From: Druceiella hillmani | Lineage: Eukaryota; Arthropoda; Insecta; Lepidoptera; Hepialidae | Length of the DNA stretch: 64,000 nt | Assembly (NCBI GenBank): GCA_039881145.1 | Contig: JAYKKI010000067.1 | Span: 2,056,001-2,120,000, forward strand | Direction: 5' to 3' | Shown here: one piece after another, positions 26,347-37,721 of the stretch | Layout: each line of letters begins with the position of its first letter | Numbering within the stretch: the stretch's first letter is position 1 | Made by a program: the position numbers and the translations under genes | Notes under the pieces: model-generated | Told to the model about the DNA's origin: nothing | Database searches by the model: none | What the model saw: only the letters and a program-made list of their open reading frames with translations

Positions 26347-26658
26347 TTTAGTTATACGAATAATGATGATTAGTTATACGAATAATGATGATGATTTATA
26401 CGAATAATGATGATTAGTTATACGAATAATAATGATTAATTATATGAATAATGATGATTAGTTATACGAATAGTAATGATGAGTTATTCGAATAATGATG
26501 ATTAGTTATACGAATAATGATGATTAGTTATACGAATAATAATGATTAATTATATGAATAATGATGATTAGTTATACGAATAGTAATGATGAGTTATTCG
26601 AATAATGATGATTAGTTATACGAATAATGATGATTAGTTATGCGAATAATGATGATCA
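26347..26658. repeat. 22-bp tandem array with a 110-bp higher-order unit
   Basis: About 14 units of TTAGTTATACGAATAATGAT plus GA are present. Variants (TTAATTATATGAATAATGAT, GAATAGTAATGATGAG) recur in the same order 110 bp apart (compare 26431 and 26541), which is five 22-bp units. So a five-unit block was itself duplicated. Confidence 0.95.
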
Positions 26659-26699
26659 GTGGTTAACTGAGAGAAATCAATACGCAGTCGGCCATTGAT

Positions 26700-28280
26700 T
26701 AATACATTCATACTTTTGTTATCTACTTTCGTAGCATAACAACATCTGTGTGATATTAAAAACAATGAAATTTGTTCGGGGCCGTGTGGTACCGTCGAAT
26801 TTAAACGACAGAGTTATTTTTTCGTACACCTTTGATTGGTCAACAAACTCCGAAAAGTCCTTATTTGGAAAGATCAAGTTGAATAGCCTGCAAATCTATA
26901 CATTTAATTTACATACAATGTTTGACAGATTTAAATTTTAATTTATTGGCCAAATATATAACACAGAAAATTGAAATACTTATGTAACAAAGAAAATATT
27001 TTTTTATTTTATGTCGACATTCTAGTCATGATGCAATAATATACATATATCTTCGTAATAAGCGTTACTAATTCTTTAGTGCATAATTTTATAATGGGAG
27101 TCAGCAGCTAATTGGAAGATGTAGAATACGTCGATATGGCCACATGGTGAATAAGAATCATGTAGGACATTTGTTCAATTTAGGTCGGACATTTGCTCAG
27201 TTTATGGACGTGGCGTCTTTTAGACGCTTGCGCCTTCAGGGGCTTTTCGATTCGAAGATCCCCGTATATTCGTTTCTGTTAACGTTTCCGTAATTTTTCT
27301 AATATTTTTATACATGTTTTGAACATTTTTATTTTGTGAAATTCTCATAGTTCAAGAGGCGATGTCTAAATAAGAATTAAATATTGATGTTTTAATTGTA
27401 ATCCGTTTGATAAAACGTGAAAAGACAAAATAAATGACACATCTTCACATATCTTCAATGACACATCTTCACTTGCTCGCATAACGAAAGTTGATGCTAG
27501 ATTTAATTAATGTGTAATTTAATCCTCTATATGTAATTTAATCCTCTATCTTTATTCATTTTCAGGTGTAAGAAAATGGAAACATTTTATGGATTACTAC
27601 AAGAAGAAAAAGAAAACTGACTAAGACCCGATATGGTACTTATGGTTCTCCTCAAATGTATAGTTAATAAAATACAGTAATGATTCGTAAATGTGTACAT
27701 TAAAGGTAAATGGAAAGTACTTTTTATTTAAATTACATAATGATTTATACAATAATAATTTAATATTCATAAGTATCTTATGGTGATCGCAAGTTTTTGA
27801 GCTGACACATTTGTCACTGTGCCACTTTCACTTTCAGACTGTGTCACTTTCAGTTAAATTTAATAATTCTACAACAATATCACAGAAAAATCATAAGTAT
27901 TCAAAAGCCTTGAGAAAATCGGAACTATTCTACACAATTCTCGTTATTGCTAAAAACTTAACTTTAGTTTTTGACAATTAAGTTTCGAAATGCTCCTTCT
28001 TCCTCTCGATTTATGAAGATTTCATTATGTTTTTTGCTTTTCGCCATTCCTCTTTCCTTCCGAAAGAGACAAATCTATAATTTTTTTATTTATTTTGCGT
28101 CAATTATGATCACAGCTAACCAAAGAAAATTCACAAGCGGCCCGATCGCCAGTCCGAACTGAGAAAAATCATACGCTCGCGACCGATGGCAGCACGCACG
28201 ATGTCGCGTTTCTGCACGTCGTCATCGGTTGCACGTGACTAGGTCAGACTACCGTCTTACTCGTTTCAGAATAAGACGTT
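26700..28280. other. AT-rich stretch, no gene recognised
   Basis: Small duplications (ACACATCTTCAC near 27437 and 27461; TGTAATTTAATCCTCTAT near 27510 and 27531) are the only structure seen. No gene is recognised. Confidence 0.45.
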
Positions 28281-28559
28281 ACCACAGGGGTGGACCGTGA
28301 GTTTAGGGGGCTGTGGGCTAACACTACCTGGGGCTCACATAATTAATCACAATAGCTCACATAATAATCCTATATATTATTAATTACGGAAAATTGTTTT
28401 CCGTAATGGATAATGTATAGGAAGGTATGGCAAAAGAAATAGGACAATAAAATACTAACTATTTATTTAATTAGACTTAGGTATAAAAACAGGTACTGTA
28501 AAACATTATTGCAAAAGAAATAACATGTTTGTGATGTGTAGTTATTTTATATAAATTAT

Positions 28560-31056
28560 AAAACAAATTTTCTGCATTTTTGTCCTGCAAATTCCATTAT
28601 TTACTCATCACATTGTAAATTATTTATGGAAAGAACTGCTAAATGATTTAGTTGATTGTTCGATATTGTTGTTCTATATTTGTTTTCTGTATACATCCTG
28701 GAGAAAGAGCGCTCCATTTGACAGCTAGTGATCGCTGCCAGAGTTAAAATAATCTTTAAGATAGTATAGCAGCATATCTATATAGTATAGTACAGCAAAT
28801 AATATTTAAGATAGTTTATTGAGAACGCTGCCAGCGTTTAACAAATCTTTAAGATAGCAATTTGATTGAATTGATTAGCAATTTGGGAAAACATTAATAA
28901 GTTTCCTTTCATAAATTAGCATAAATATTTCACTGCAAAAGCTGTAAGACTCTAGCTTAAACTGTCGTAAGATTAAAACTGAACACACTCATTCACTAAA
29001 TGTTCGTCTACGTCATCTAGATAATAATAAATAATATTGCGTACACTTTCTAGGTATATAATTTCCACACTATTGTCTTGTAAATCCATTAAAAATTTGA
29101 ATTTTTTGCTGATGTTTCATAGACTTGGGCTCTTCTATTTAAATCCATAGTCAACTTATCTAACGCAACGTTTAGCTTGTCTCTTTTAATTTTTTCTGCG
29201 CCGTATACAGAGACTTTATCTGTAGATTTATCTGAAAATTTTAATATAATGCATCTCTTCCTTATGTCACTGTATTCTGTTCCGCATTAGTACATAATTG
29301 TTTAGCTTTTTCTTATATTCCTTTAGTTTTTGATCTGATTGTTATTGCATGTTGCTGACGAACTCTTTTAATGACATAATTATCTTGTTACCTTTACAAA
29401 TATCTAAGCCAATGGCTCTGTAATGTTTTGCTAACTAAAGTGAATCTCTCTAAAATTTTTTGCCAAAAAACAATTAAAATTTCAATATCGAGTTTCGTCA
29501 ATTTGTTAAATAAATATTGTGCCTCTTTTCGAAAATCAACTTTCTCATCCTCATTTTCATTAAAACTTTCGAAAACGTTAATAACATCTTCATAATTATA
29601 TTTCAAAGCTCTGACAGCATCATAGTGACAAGAACATATAGTCTGATTTCAACTTTTTTACGTAAATTTTAGTTTTTTTCACGACTCAACAGTAGTGAAA
29701 CAAAACTAAAACAACCTATGGGTCGAAAAAGAAAACATATTATGTATTTTTTGCCCTATGCCAAAAAAATTAACCATTTCATTTACAAACAAGATAATTT
29801 TTTTTTAAAAATGCCCGTGTAGTGCATTTCAAACGGTTATTTGACCTTTAGATCTTATGATTTAACCCAGTCTGGAAAAACTGGCCCCTTCATGTCGTCA
29901 GCCAGGGAAGGGACGGTAAAAACCCAGACCCTCGCTTGGCCCAACGGGCGGCACCGAGTCTGCCCGCGCAACCACAGCCTAGTTAGGCCCGGCCTAAGGC
30001 CCTACATGGGCCGCTCTTTGGATAATTCGCAGCACACGGCACATAATACTCGTATTTATTTTTTTGTTTTATAAGTGCTTGTTCACCATTGTATTGATCG
30101 GCCATTTTAGCAGCGTGGTCGAAAGATTGCACCTACTTTTGCACAACGATTTTGTACTACGATTGCACTATTCAGTAGCAGAACATTTGTGTTTAAAGTT
30201 TTCTAGAGTATTAAATAAAAATAAGCCAGCATGACTACTAATTTAAATCAATGGTACATATCTTTCATACACTTTTCCCTGAAAACAGTATCGTAATACA
30301 AAAGCACGTTGGCCATTGGGCGACAGGTCTGGTGTTGAATCCATCACAATTGAATAGTATTTTGTATCGGCGTTGTTTATTTGAGCCATGATTTGTTTAA
30401 TTATCTGTTTGCTCATCATCATCGCAATTATTTCCTCGTATACTATTTTCAATAAGTATGATTTTAGACATTTTGGTCACAGTCCTCGTAGTTCAATACG
30501 TTCACGAATGAATGGATCGAACTCTGCTTATAGTTCCAGAGCACCCATAAATCTATACATAAATTTCCATCTTGTGGAGAACCAAATACTTCCTTGAAAT
30601 CTATGATCGCTAAGTCCACTATACTCACAAAAATTTATCACTGCCATAACCCGTTTTAGGACATTATGATAATATTCCGTTTCCTTCCGTGGTTGCTTCT
30701 GAAGCTGCTTGTCTAAAAGAGACTTACTTTCCTTTCGAGTTAACCACACTAACATTGATTTCTTATCTTCTTCAGAATTTTCATGATTTTTTAAACAAAT
30801 TTTTATGTATTTCCAATCAGAAAACCCAGCATTGAGAAGGAGTTTTAGAAAAAGGTTTGGAAGCCAAATATAAAACAATACCAACACTGATTAAATAACG
30901 TAACCAAAATATTTTCAATAATTGGCCAATTTTCATTTTCTTAGTGAAATACCTACTTGAAAATGACCTGTTTTTTTTTTGTATTCCTTTATTATAGCTG
31001 AATTTATATTTTTTGATCTTTAAATGTTGGACACTAAATGTATGTTTCTTCACCAA
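28560..31056 (-). pseudogene. ZMYM1-like hAT transposase, inactivated
   Basis: Minus-strand blocks occur in family order. RSFSSRYFTKKMKIGQLLK and VGIVLYLASKPFSK (about 31000-30850) correspond to the TTF-type zinc-finger region. After a frame change come FSDWKYIKICLKNHENSEED and LLDKQLQKQPRKETEYYHNV, then VLKRVMAVINFCEYSGL (to 30528). ADTKYYSIVMDSTPDLS (about 30320-30380) contains the catalytic DxTxD-type segment of the RNase H-like fold. CSCHYDAVRALKYNYEDV (near 29620) corresponds to the R-W core, with the Trp lost. FWQKILERFTLVSKTLQ follows. Near 28700, MERSFSRMYTENKYRTTIS and LNHLAVLSINNL are the C-terminal hAT dimerisation region (xERSFSxLKxIKxxLRxTM). Stops and frameshifts separate the blocks. 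In the host it would have moved the element by cut-and-paste. Confidence 0.85.
29640..30242. other. Foreign segment interrupting the hAT transposase
   Basis: Between the blocks ending RYVPLI and beginning CSCHYDAV, the usual residues of the family are missing and replaced by about 600 bp of unrelated sequence. A core at about 29870-30020 is clearly GC-rich, with runs such as GGCCCGGCCTAAGGCCC. One plus-strand frame crosses it (29841-30074) but resembles nothing I know. It may be a secondary insertion or a rearrangement; ends were not identified. Confidence 0.5.
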
Positions 31057-31259
31057 AAAAACTATGAAAAATTACAAAATCCAAATCGAACTAAAGCAAT
31101 AAATGTTCTAGTCAAAATTAATAGAATATAAATAGTTCTGAAAATCTTGGTTCTCCATCACACATCACTCCGATTTTTTAGAAATTGTCCTCGTTTCCTT
31201 GAAAAGATTTCCTTTAAAACGAGAGGGGATGAGACAATTATTTTTCCCGCCACTAAGAT

Positions 31260-32325
31260 GCCATCTCATTCGCACCTGTGTCATACTTACCTCTAATACA
31301 AACTTAGGAAATTTCATAACGTATGTGTGAAAAATTTCATAACCTTCGTGTAAACGCTACTTGCGATCAAATTCGTCAGCCAAACATTGCTATATGCTGT
31401 ACTCTCCACACTAGCTAGTGCGTCACAAGTTGTGTAGCTTGTTGACCGTCTGACTCTAGCCCGGCGGATTCTGACGTACTGACGTCACAATCCTCGCAAA
31501 TGTATGAAAGTATTCCCTCGTCGCATGAAATATTACCTCGTCGTTCATTAACATAAACATTTCTGACGATACGTGAGTTAATGTAAATATCTAATAATAA
31601 ATGTGTAAGAATTACGGTGTCTGTCGTTTTTCAAATTCGTCAAAATACTCGTAAGTATAATGTAATACATGTATCTACGTAACTAATTAACAGTAAGTGT
31701 TAGAATATTTCAAAGAAATAAGAACATAAGTAAGGTTCTTCAAGGATTGAATAGAAATGCAAACTATGACGGAGCGTATTGCAGAAGTGTACAGTATAGT
31801 AAATTGCTTTCAAAATATCAACTGTCACTGTAAAAACGTACCTTTAAATACTTAAAATCGAAGCGCGCGTTAGGAACATTCAACGCCCATTTTGTCAGAG
31901 GGCATCTGTTCGTCTGGGAGTCAAGTGTCCGACACTGCGTTTGTAATCTCAAAATAAATTAATTTTTGGTTTTTGCAAAAATATTCGATTTTTGTGAAAA
32001 TGTTGTTTTATATTTTGTCGCTGAACATTGAATTTTCTAAAGTGAACATTTATTCTTTTCATATATATTAGAGATTTATCATGTAGCCTCTGACCTAGTA
32101 AGGTCCACTTCGTAGGCTGAACCGAGCACAAATAATTCAGTCACAGTCCAGAGTCACAGTTTACAGTTGAAGTTCTATGCTGAATAATTCGGAGCGTTTT
32201 TTAAATCTGCTGATTTCCCACGACATATTCTAAGTAACTATCTTAATCCATTTTTTTTATTTATTATAGCTTATCTTAACTAATTAAGAAACCGCCAATT
32301 ATTTAATTTTAGTAATCTTAATGAA
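31260..32325. other. Stretch without recognised gene
   Basis: A perfect TGACGTCA word (CRE type) occurs near 31479 in a locally GC-richer patch (31380-31500). I see nothing coding, and the patch could be a fragment of a promoter or of a repeat. Confidence 0.35.
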
Positions 32326-32899
32326 ACCCTCATTGTTGAAACCTAAACCGCGCGCGCAGCCGATCTCTCACGCGCACACGCACACACTCCCGCATGCGCA
32401 CGCGCACTTGCACGCGCCCTCGCACGCGCACCCGCGCTGTCGCTCTCACACGCATGCGCACATGCACACGCACACGCATACGCACACACACACGCACAAA
32501 CATACAAACACACAAAGATACAAACGACACAAACGACACAAACAACTCAAGCGACACAAACGACACAAAGGTCACAAACGGCACAAACCCACAAATAAAC
32601 GACACAAACGATACACACACACACACACAAACACCCATACACACAAAGACACAAAGACACAAACGACACAAACGACACAAACAACACAAACGACACAAAC
32701 GACACAAACAAAACAAACAACACAAACGACACAAACGCACAAACGACACAAACACATGCACGCAAGCACGCACACGCGTTCGCGCACACTCACGCGCCGT
32801 CACACGCGCACGCACACTCGCACATGCACACGCACACGCTCTCGCACACACACACAAACACACACACTCACACACACACACGCAAACACACACTCACAC

Positions 32900-34055
32900 A
32901 CACGCACACGCACACACACACACACATACACACACACACACACGCAAACGACACAAACGACTCAAACGACAAAAACGACACAAACGACTCAAACGACACA
33001 AACGACACAAACGACACAAAGGACACAAAAGACACGAACGACACAAACGACACACACGACACAAACGTCACAAACGACACAAACGACAAAAAGGAAACAA
33101 AGGCCACAAACGACACAAATAACTCAAAGACACAACAACACAAACGACTCAAACGACACAAAGAACTCAAATGACACAAACGACACAAACGAGACAAACG
33201 ACACAAATGACACAAACGACACAAACGACGCAAACGACGTAAATGACACAAACGCACAATCGTACGCACGCACGCGAGCACGCACGCAGGGACGCACGCA
33301 CACGCGTACATACTCGCGTGCTCGCTCACGCGCACGCGCTTGTGCACGCACAACACAAACGACGCAAACGGCGCAAACGACACAAAAGCACGCAGGCATA
33401 CGCGCACTAGCACGAGCACACTCACGCGCAGTCCTACGCACGACACAAACAACACAAACGTCACAAACAACACAAACGCACGCACGTATGCACAGTCACG
33501 CGCACGCACGGTCGCACGCATGCACCTCTCACGCACGCGCTCGCTCTCACGCGAGCGCTCGTGTACGCGCAAACGCACGCGCACGCACACGCACACACAC
33601 TCACACACACACACGTAAAAACACAGTCACACACAAACACACACTCATAAACACACATACGCAAATACGCAAACGACACAAACGACACAAACGACTCAAA
33701 CGACTGAAACGCCACAAACGACACAAAGGACACAAAAGACACAAACGACACAAACAACACAAGGGACACAAAGGACACAAAGGACACAAAGGACAAAAAG
33801 GACACAAACGACTCAAAGACACAAAGAACACAAACGACACAAACGATACAAACGACTTAAAGACACAACCGACACAAACGACACAAATGACTCAAAGACA
33901 TAAACCACTCAAAGACACAAACGACACAAAGGACACAAACGACTCAAACGACACATACGACACAAAGGACACAAAGGACACAAAGGACACAAACGACTCA
34001 AACGACACAACACGCTTGCGCCGGCTCTCGTGCACGCGCACACAAACGCACACAT
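32900..34055 (+). repeat. Left arm of the giant inverted repeat
   Basis: This arm pairs with 34210-35275. Diagnostic non-repetitive landmarks are CGTACGCACGCACGCGAGCA near 33250, GCAGGCATACGCGCACTAGC near 33391 and CGCTTGCGCCGGCTCTCGTG near 34014. Each has its reverse complement in the right arm in the opposite order. Confidence 0.93.
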
Positions 34056-34057
34056 AC

Positions 34058-34091
<34 letters not shown>

Positions 34092-34209
34092 GCGCGCGCA
34101 AAAACACACTCACATACACACACTCACGCGACACGCAAACACGCAATACGCAAACGACACAAACGACATAAACGACACAAACGTCACAAACGACTCAAAT
34201 GCCACAAAC

Positions 34210-35275
34210 GTATGTGTGCGTTTGTGTGCGCGTGCACGAGAGCCGGCGCAAGCGTGTTGTGTCGTTTGAGTCGTTTGTGTCCTTTGTGTCCTGTGTGTCG
34301 TTTGAGTCGTTTGTGTCCTTTGTGTCGTTTGTGTCTTTGAGTAGTTTGTGTCTTTGAGTCGTTTGTCTTGGTTGTGTCTTTAAGTCGTTTGTGTCGTTTG
34401 TGTTCTTTGTGTCTTTGAGTCGTTTGTGTCGTTTGTGTCCTTTTTGTCCTTTGTGTCCTTTGTGTCCTTTGTGTCCCTTGTGTCGTTTGTGTCTTTTGTG
34501 TCCTTTGTGTCGTTTGTGGCGTTTGAGTCATTTGAGTCGTTTGTGTCGTTTATGTATTTGCGTGTGTGTGTTTATGAGTGTGTTTTTTTGTGTGACTGTG
34601 TTTTTACGTGTGTGTGTGCGCGTGCGTTTGCGCGTACACGAGCGCTCGCATGAGAGTGAGCGCGTGCGTGAGAGGTGCATGCGTGCGTCCGTGAGTGCGC
34701 GTAACCGTGCATACGTGCGTGCGTTTATGTTGTTTGTGTCGTTTGTGTTGTTTGTGGTGTGCGTAGGACTGCGCGTGAGCGTGCTCGTGCTAGTGCGCGT
34801 ATGCCTGCGTGCTTTTGTGTCGTTTGCGCCGTTTACGTCGTTTGTGTCGTGCGTGCACAAGCGCGTGCGCGTGAGCGAGCACGCGAGTACGTACGCGTGT
34901 GCGTGCGTCCCTGCGCGCGTGCTCGCGTGCGTACGATTGTGCGTTCATTTACGTCGTTTGCGTCGTTTGTGTCATTTATGTCGTTTGTCTCGTTTGTGTC
35001 GTTTGAGTTCTTTGTGTCGTTTGAGTCGTTTGTGTTGTTGTGTCTTTGAGTTGTTTGTGTCGTTTGTGTCCTTTGTTTCCTTTTTGTCGTTTGTGTCGTT
35101 TGTGACGTTTGTGTCGTTTGTGTCGTTTGTGTCGTTCGTGTCTTTTGTGTCCTTTGTGTCGTTTGTGTCGTTTGTGTCGTTTGTGTCGTTTGAGTCGTTT
35201 GTGTCGTTTGTGTCGTTTAAGTCGTTTATGTCGTTTGTGTCGTTTGCGCGTGCGTGTGTGTGTGTGTGCATGTGC
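34210..35275 (-). repeat. Right arm of the giant inverted repeat
   Basis: This arm carries CACGAGAGCCGGCGCAAGCG at 34236, GCTAGTGCGCGTATGCCTGC near 34790 and the complement of the GAGCACGC block near 34920. Small indels shift the symmetry centre between about 34100 and 34133. The spacer is about 34056-34209. Confidence 0.93.
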
Positions 35276-35345
35276 GTGACACAAACTCATGCACGCTCGC
35301 ACGTGCGCACGCACATGCTCTCACGCACTCGCACGCGCATCACGC

Positions 35346-35350
<5 letters not shown>

Positions 35351-35406
<56 letters not shown>
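35351..35406. repeat. TA microsatellite
   Basis: A TA run with one ATAAATA break lies immediately beyond the foldback domain. Confidence 0.95.
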
Positions 35407-35599
35407 CAGGTGTCCAGTGGCGGATTTCAAAGTTTGAACATACATATTTTCTGAACGCAACACATAAGAGGGGCGCGGGGGGCGTCGTTAGAAGTGCAAG
35501 GGGTGTGGATGTTTTTGCCGTCGAGGCGTACACTTCGAATGGATTTTCTCTGTCTGTAGCACGCCGTTGATTTAATAATCGTTATAGTATTCGTCGATT

Positions 35600-35930
35600 A
35601 CGGTTACAGTACGGTTACAGTAAATTATAAAGACATATTTAACCATACTCAAGACACTACATTAATTATGTAGTGCCGTAAGTATCAAAAACCATATTTA
35701 CAAGATTTCGTAAATACAATGATGAAGAGTGTATTTATATTAGTAAGCACACATATAACATAGGAGCATGCGAAAATCACAGATTGCTTCCACCTGCAAC
35801 TAGAACTAAATACAGAAGGAAATATTATGCATTTTGTGAACCAAAATTATACAACAAATTGACTAAAGATATACCTGGGTTATGCAATACCATAATTGAC
35901 ATTTTCGAAAGAATAGTCACAAACTGACTA
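35600..35930 (+). pseudogene. Retroelement C-terminal tail (CR1/jockey-like)
   Basis: The plus strand is open across this stretch and reads HRLLPPATRTKYRRKYYAFC, followed by EPKLYNKLTKDIPGL and FERIVTN. This resembles the last residues of non-LTR ORF2 proteins, where a TRxxxxxxxSFxYRAPxLWNxLPxxIR segment is followed by a short FKxxLKxxL tail. It is open from about 35600 to a stop near 35927, without an upstream RT core. Identification rests on the (Y)xxxKLYNKLxxDI spacing only, so it is tentative. The downstream sequence to about 36020 would be the 3' UTR. Confidence 0.5.
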
Positions 35931-36094
35931 CGTAACGAGGATAGATCTGGGGCCAAACCTATAATCTTGGAAGTGACACAAATATAAATATGTAAAATTA
36001 TAATTTGTATTCTTGGAATACAGAAATAAAGACCCATTGGACGAAAAGAGAAACCTATGTATCGCTCGTACTTGCTACAATCGTAACTTGCACT

Positions 36095-36145
36095 ATGTTT
36101 ATAAAATCTAAATGGGTTCTGTACACATTTAGATTTTATAAACAT
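36095..36145. repeat. Perfect 20-bp-arm hairpin
   Basis: ATGTTTATAAAATCTAAATG at 36095-36114 is the exact reverse complement of 36126-36145, with an 11-bp loop. It lies just past the retroelement tail. Confidence 0.92.
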
Positions 36146-36256
36146 TTAATGATACATAATATTCCTAACAAACTATTTAACTTTCACAGAAAAATAACAA
36201 AAAAATATTTTTAAAAAAAAAATATTTTTTTTAGGTGATATAACTACAAAATTAAC

Positions 36257-36274
36257 GATTTTCGGGTTTTTCCT
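36257..36274 (+). repeat. Shared 18-bp motif GATTTTCGGGTTTTTCCT, copy 1
   Basis: The identical 18-mer is at 56070-56087. A GC-containing identical word of this length is unlikely by chance, so both probably belong to ends of one repeat family. Confidence 0.6.
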
Positions 36275-36598
36275 TTACCTGCGCTGTGAGACAATGGGAA
36301 TGGGAGGTACCCTATAGACTTTTAAGGACCCTTTTGAAGTACCCTATTGAGTTTATTTGAGTGTCACAATATGCGCTATAAATAGATGTATTTTTGGATT
36401 GCATCGAGTTAGAAGATTAATTTTTTAAAGCGTTTCCGTCGCAATCATCACAAAGCCTGCGTAGTGGTACACGAGCACCAGCATTAGTGCGAGCTGTACG
36501 TAGATGGAACAGTGCGATGCTACGGGTCGCTCTCCCTGGCACACGAAACTGCAACTGATTCACTATATCGGCGCAATCATAATGACGTATATATGTAC

Positions 36599-36600
<2 letters not shown>

Positions 36601-36658
<58 letters not shown>
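36601..36658. repeat. TA microsatellite
   Basis: An uninterrupted TA run. Confidence 0.96.
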
Positions 36659-36662
<4 letters not shown>

Positions 36663-36886
36663 ATCCCTAAAGTTCATTCTTATTGAGATTGTTTGGTTAT
36701 ATAAGAGAATTTTATAATAAACTTTAAATATCGTTTATTTGTTTTCAAGTAGTATGGTACTGTTTAAGTTAAACTGTGTAATTATTCCTATGTGTACCAC
36801 TAGTACTAACATTACAAATTTTATTTTCAGAACAACGCAACTTTTTAATTGGATTTTGCAATTCCTAATAAGTTCGAAGAAATTTT

Positions 36887-36888
<2 letters not shown>

Positions 36889-36943
<55 letters not shown>
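36889..36943. repeat. TA/TG microsatellite
   Basis: A TA run passes into TG repeats. Confidence 0.96.
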
Positions 36944-36949
36944 ATTTGT

Positions 36950-37720
36950 GGATAATTAATTATGCAACAACTAAATTTCTACAGCTTAATACTGAATCTT
37001 GTATAGTACTTAAATTAAAAATATTGAAAACAGTTTCAAATTTTAAACAATTTGAAAAATAAGCGAATAATTTTATTTGCGTCATCTGCCCGCATTTAGA
37101 TTCCTAACTTAAATGCATACCCTCACCACTCTAAATTTTATATCATGACTTGTCCATTTCTTCAATGTATGTCTAGGTGGAAAATTTAATTATACTATTT
37201 AAGGACGTATTAACAAAACCAGCCGCTCGAGAACGGATATTAACTAATTGTAAAATCACCAATACTGCGTAGCGACTCTGCTTATTGGCGTGCAATAAAT
37301 TTATAGCCTATGCACGTTACTTTGATCGTTTATATTATAACTAAAAGATAATATGTGTTTTATATTTTTTGGTAACCAGTTTCATTTATTTTGTATTATT
37401 AAAATAACGTCGAACAATGGTAATAATCGTAGCATTATTCCAGTTTTAATTTGGGTTGTATCCATTGACCAGGTTGATTAAGCGGAATGTATCTGTATAA
37501 TGATTATATCTTTCACATGCGGCTTTATAGAGACAGCAATAGCTATTGACGACGTTGAACGTCTTCAACTACATAAAAGGCAAAAGAATGGAATAACTGC
37601 AGAAACATATTTTTAGACTAATTTAAATATTTTATACCATGAGAATCATTTCATACAATTTCCCCACAATGATGCCTTTTGAAGCGCGAAAATTTTTAAG
37701 TAAAAATATTTTTTTCTTTT
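36950..37720. other. AT-rich stretch, no feature recognised
   Basis: No gene or repeat structure is recognised in this stretch. Confidence 0.4.
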
Positions 37721-37721
37721 T

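Larger units (their letters stand above)
28285..31256 (-). mobile_element. hAT-superfamily DNA transposon (ZMYM1-like), decayed
   Basis: A 3-kb element is transcribed on the minus strand. The lower end, CAGGGGTGGACC at 28285, and the upper end, read inward as TTAGTGGCGGGAAA from 31256, both fit the hAT end pattern CAGNGGNGG. The proposed 8-bp flanks (CGTTACCA and AGATGCCA) agree at only five positions, so the target-site duplication is unproven. The interior encodes fragments of a transposase in family order (see the pseudogene entry). The size is typical of active hAT elements, but frameshifts, stops and a 600-bp replacement make it inactive. Confidence 0.8.
32330..35345. repeat. GC-rich 9-bp minisatellite domain forming a giant foldback
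   Basis: About 3 kb is composed of GACACAAAC-type 9-bp units, mixed with CACG/CACA-rich blocks (CACGCGCACGC and the like). From 32330 to about 34200 the C/A-rich strand is on top; from 34210 to about 35275 the top strand is G/T-rich and is the reverse complement of 32900-34055. From 35276 to 35345 the C/A-rich orientation returns. Because the units rarely form stops and have a period divisible by three, very long frames run through it on both strands (616 codons on one), encoding RHK/TND/HTHT-like strings. These are artefacts, not genes. The CpG density contrasts sharply with the AT-rich flanks. Confidence 0.95.

Noticed and set aside
32321..34171. Open frame of 616 codons rich in His, Thr, Arg and Lys
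   Set aside because: It is a by-product of the stop-free 9-bp minisatellite. Equally long frames run on other frames and the opposite strand, and the sequence has no domain structure.
34391..35437. Open frame of 348 codons reading SFVSFVSFV
   Set aside because: Same minisatellite read from the inverted arm; composition artefact.
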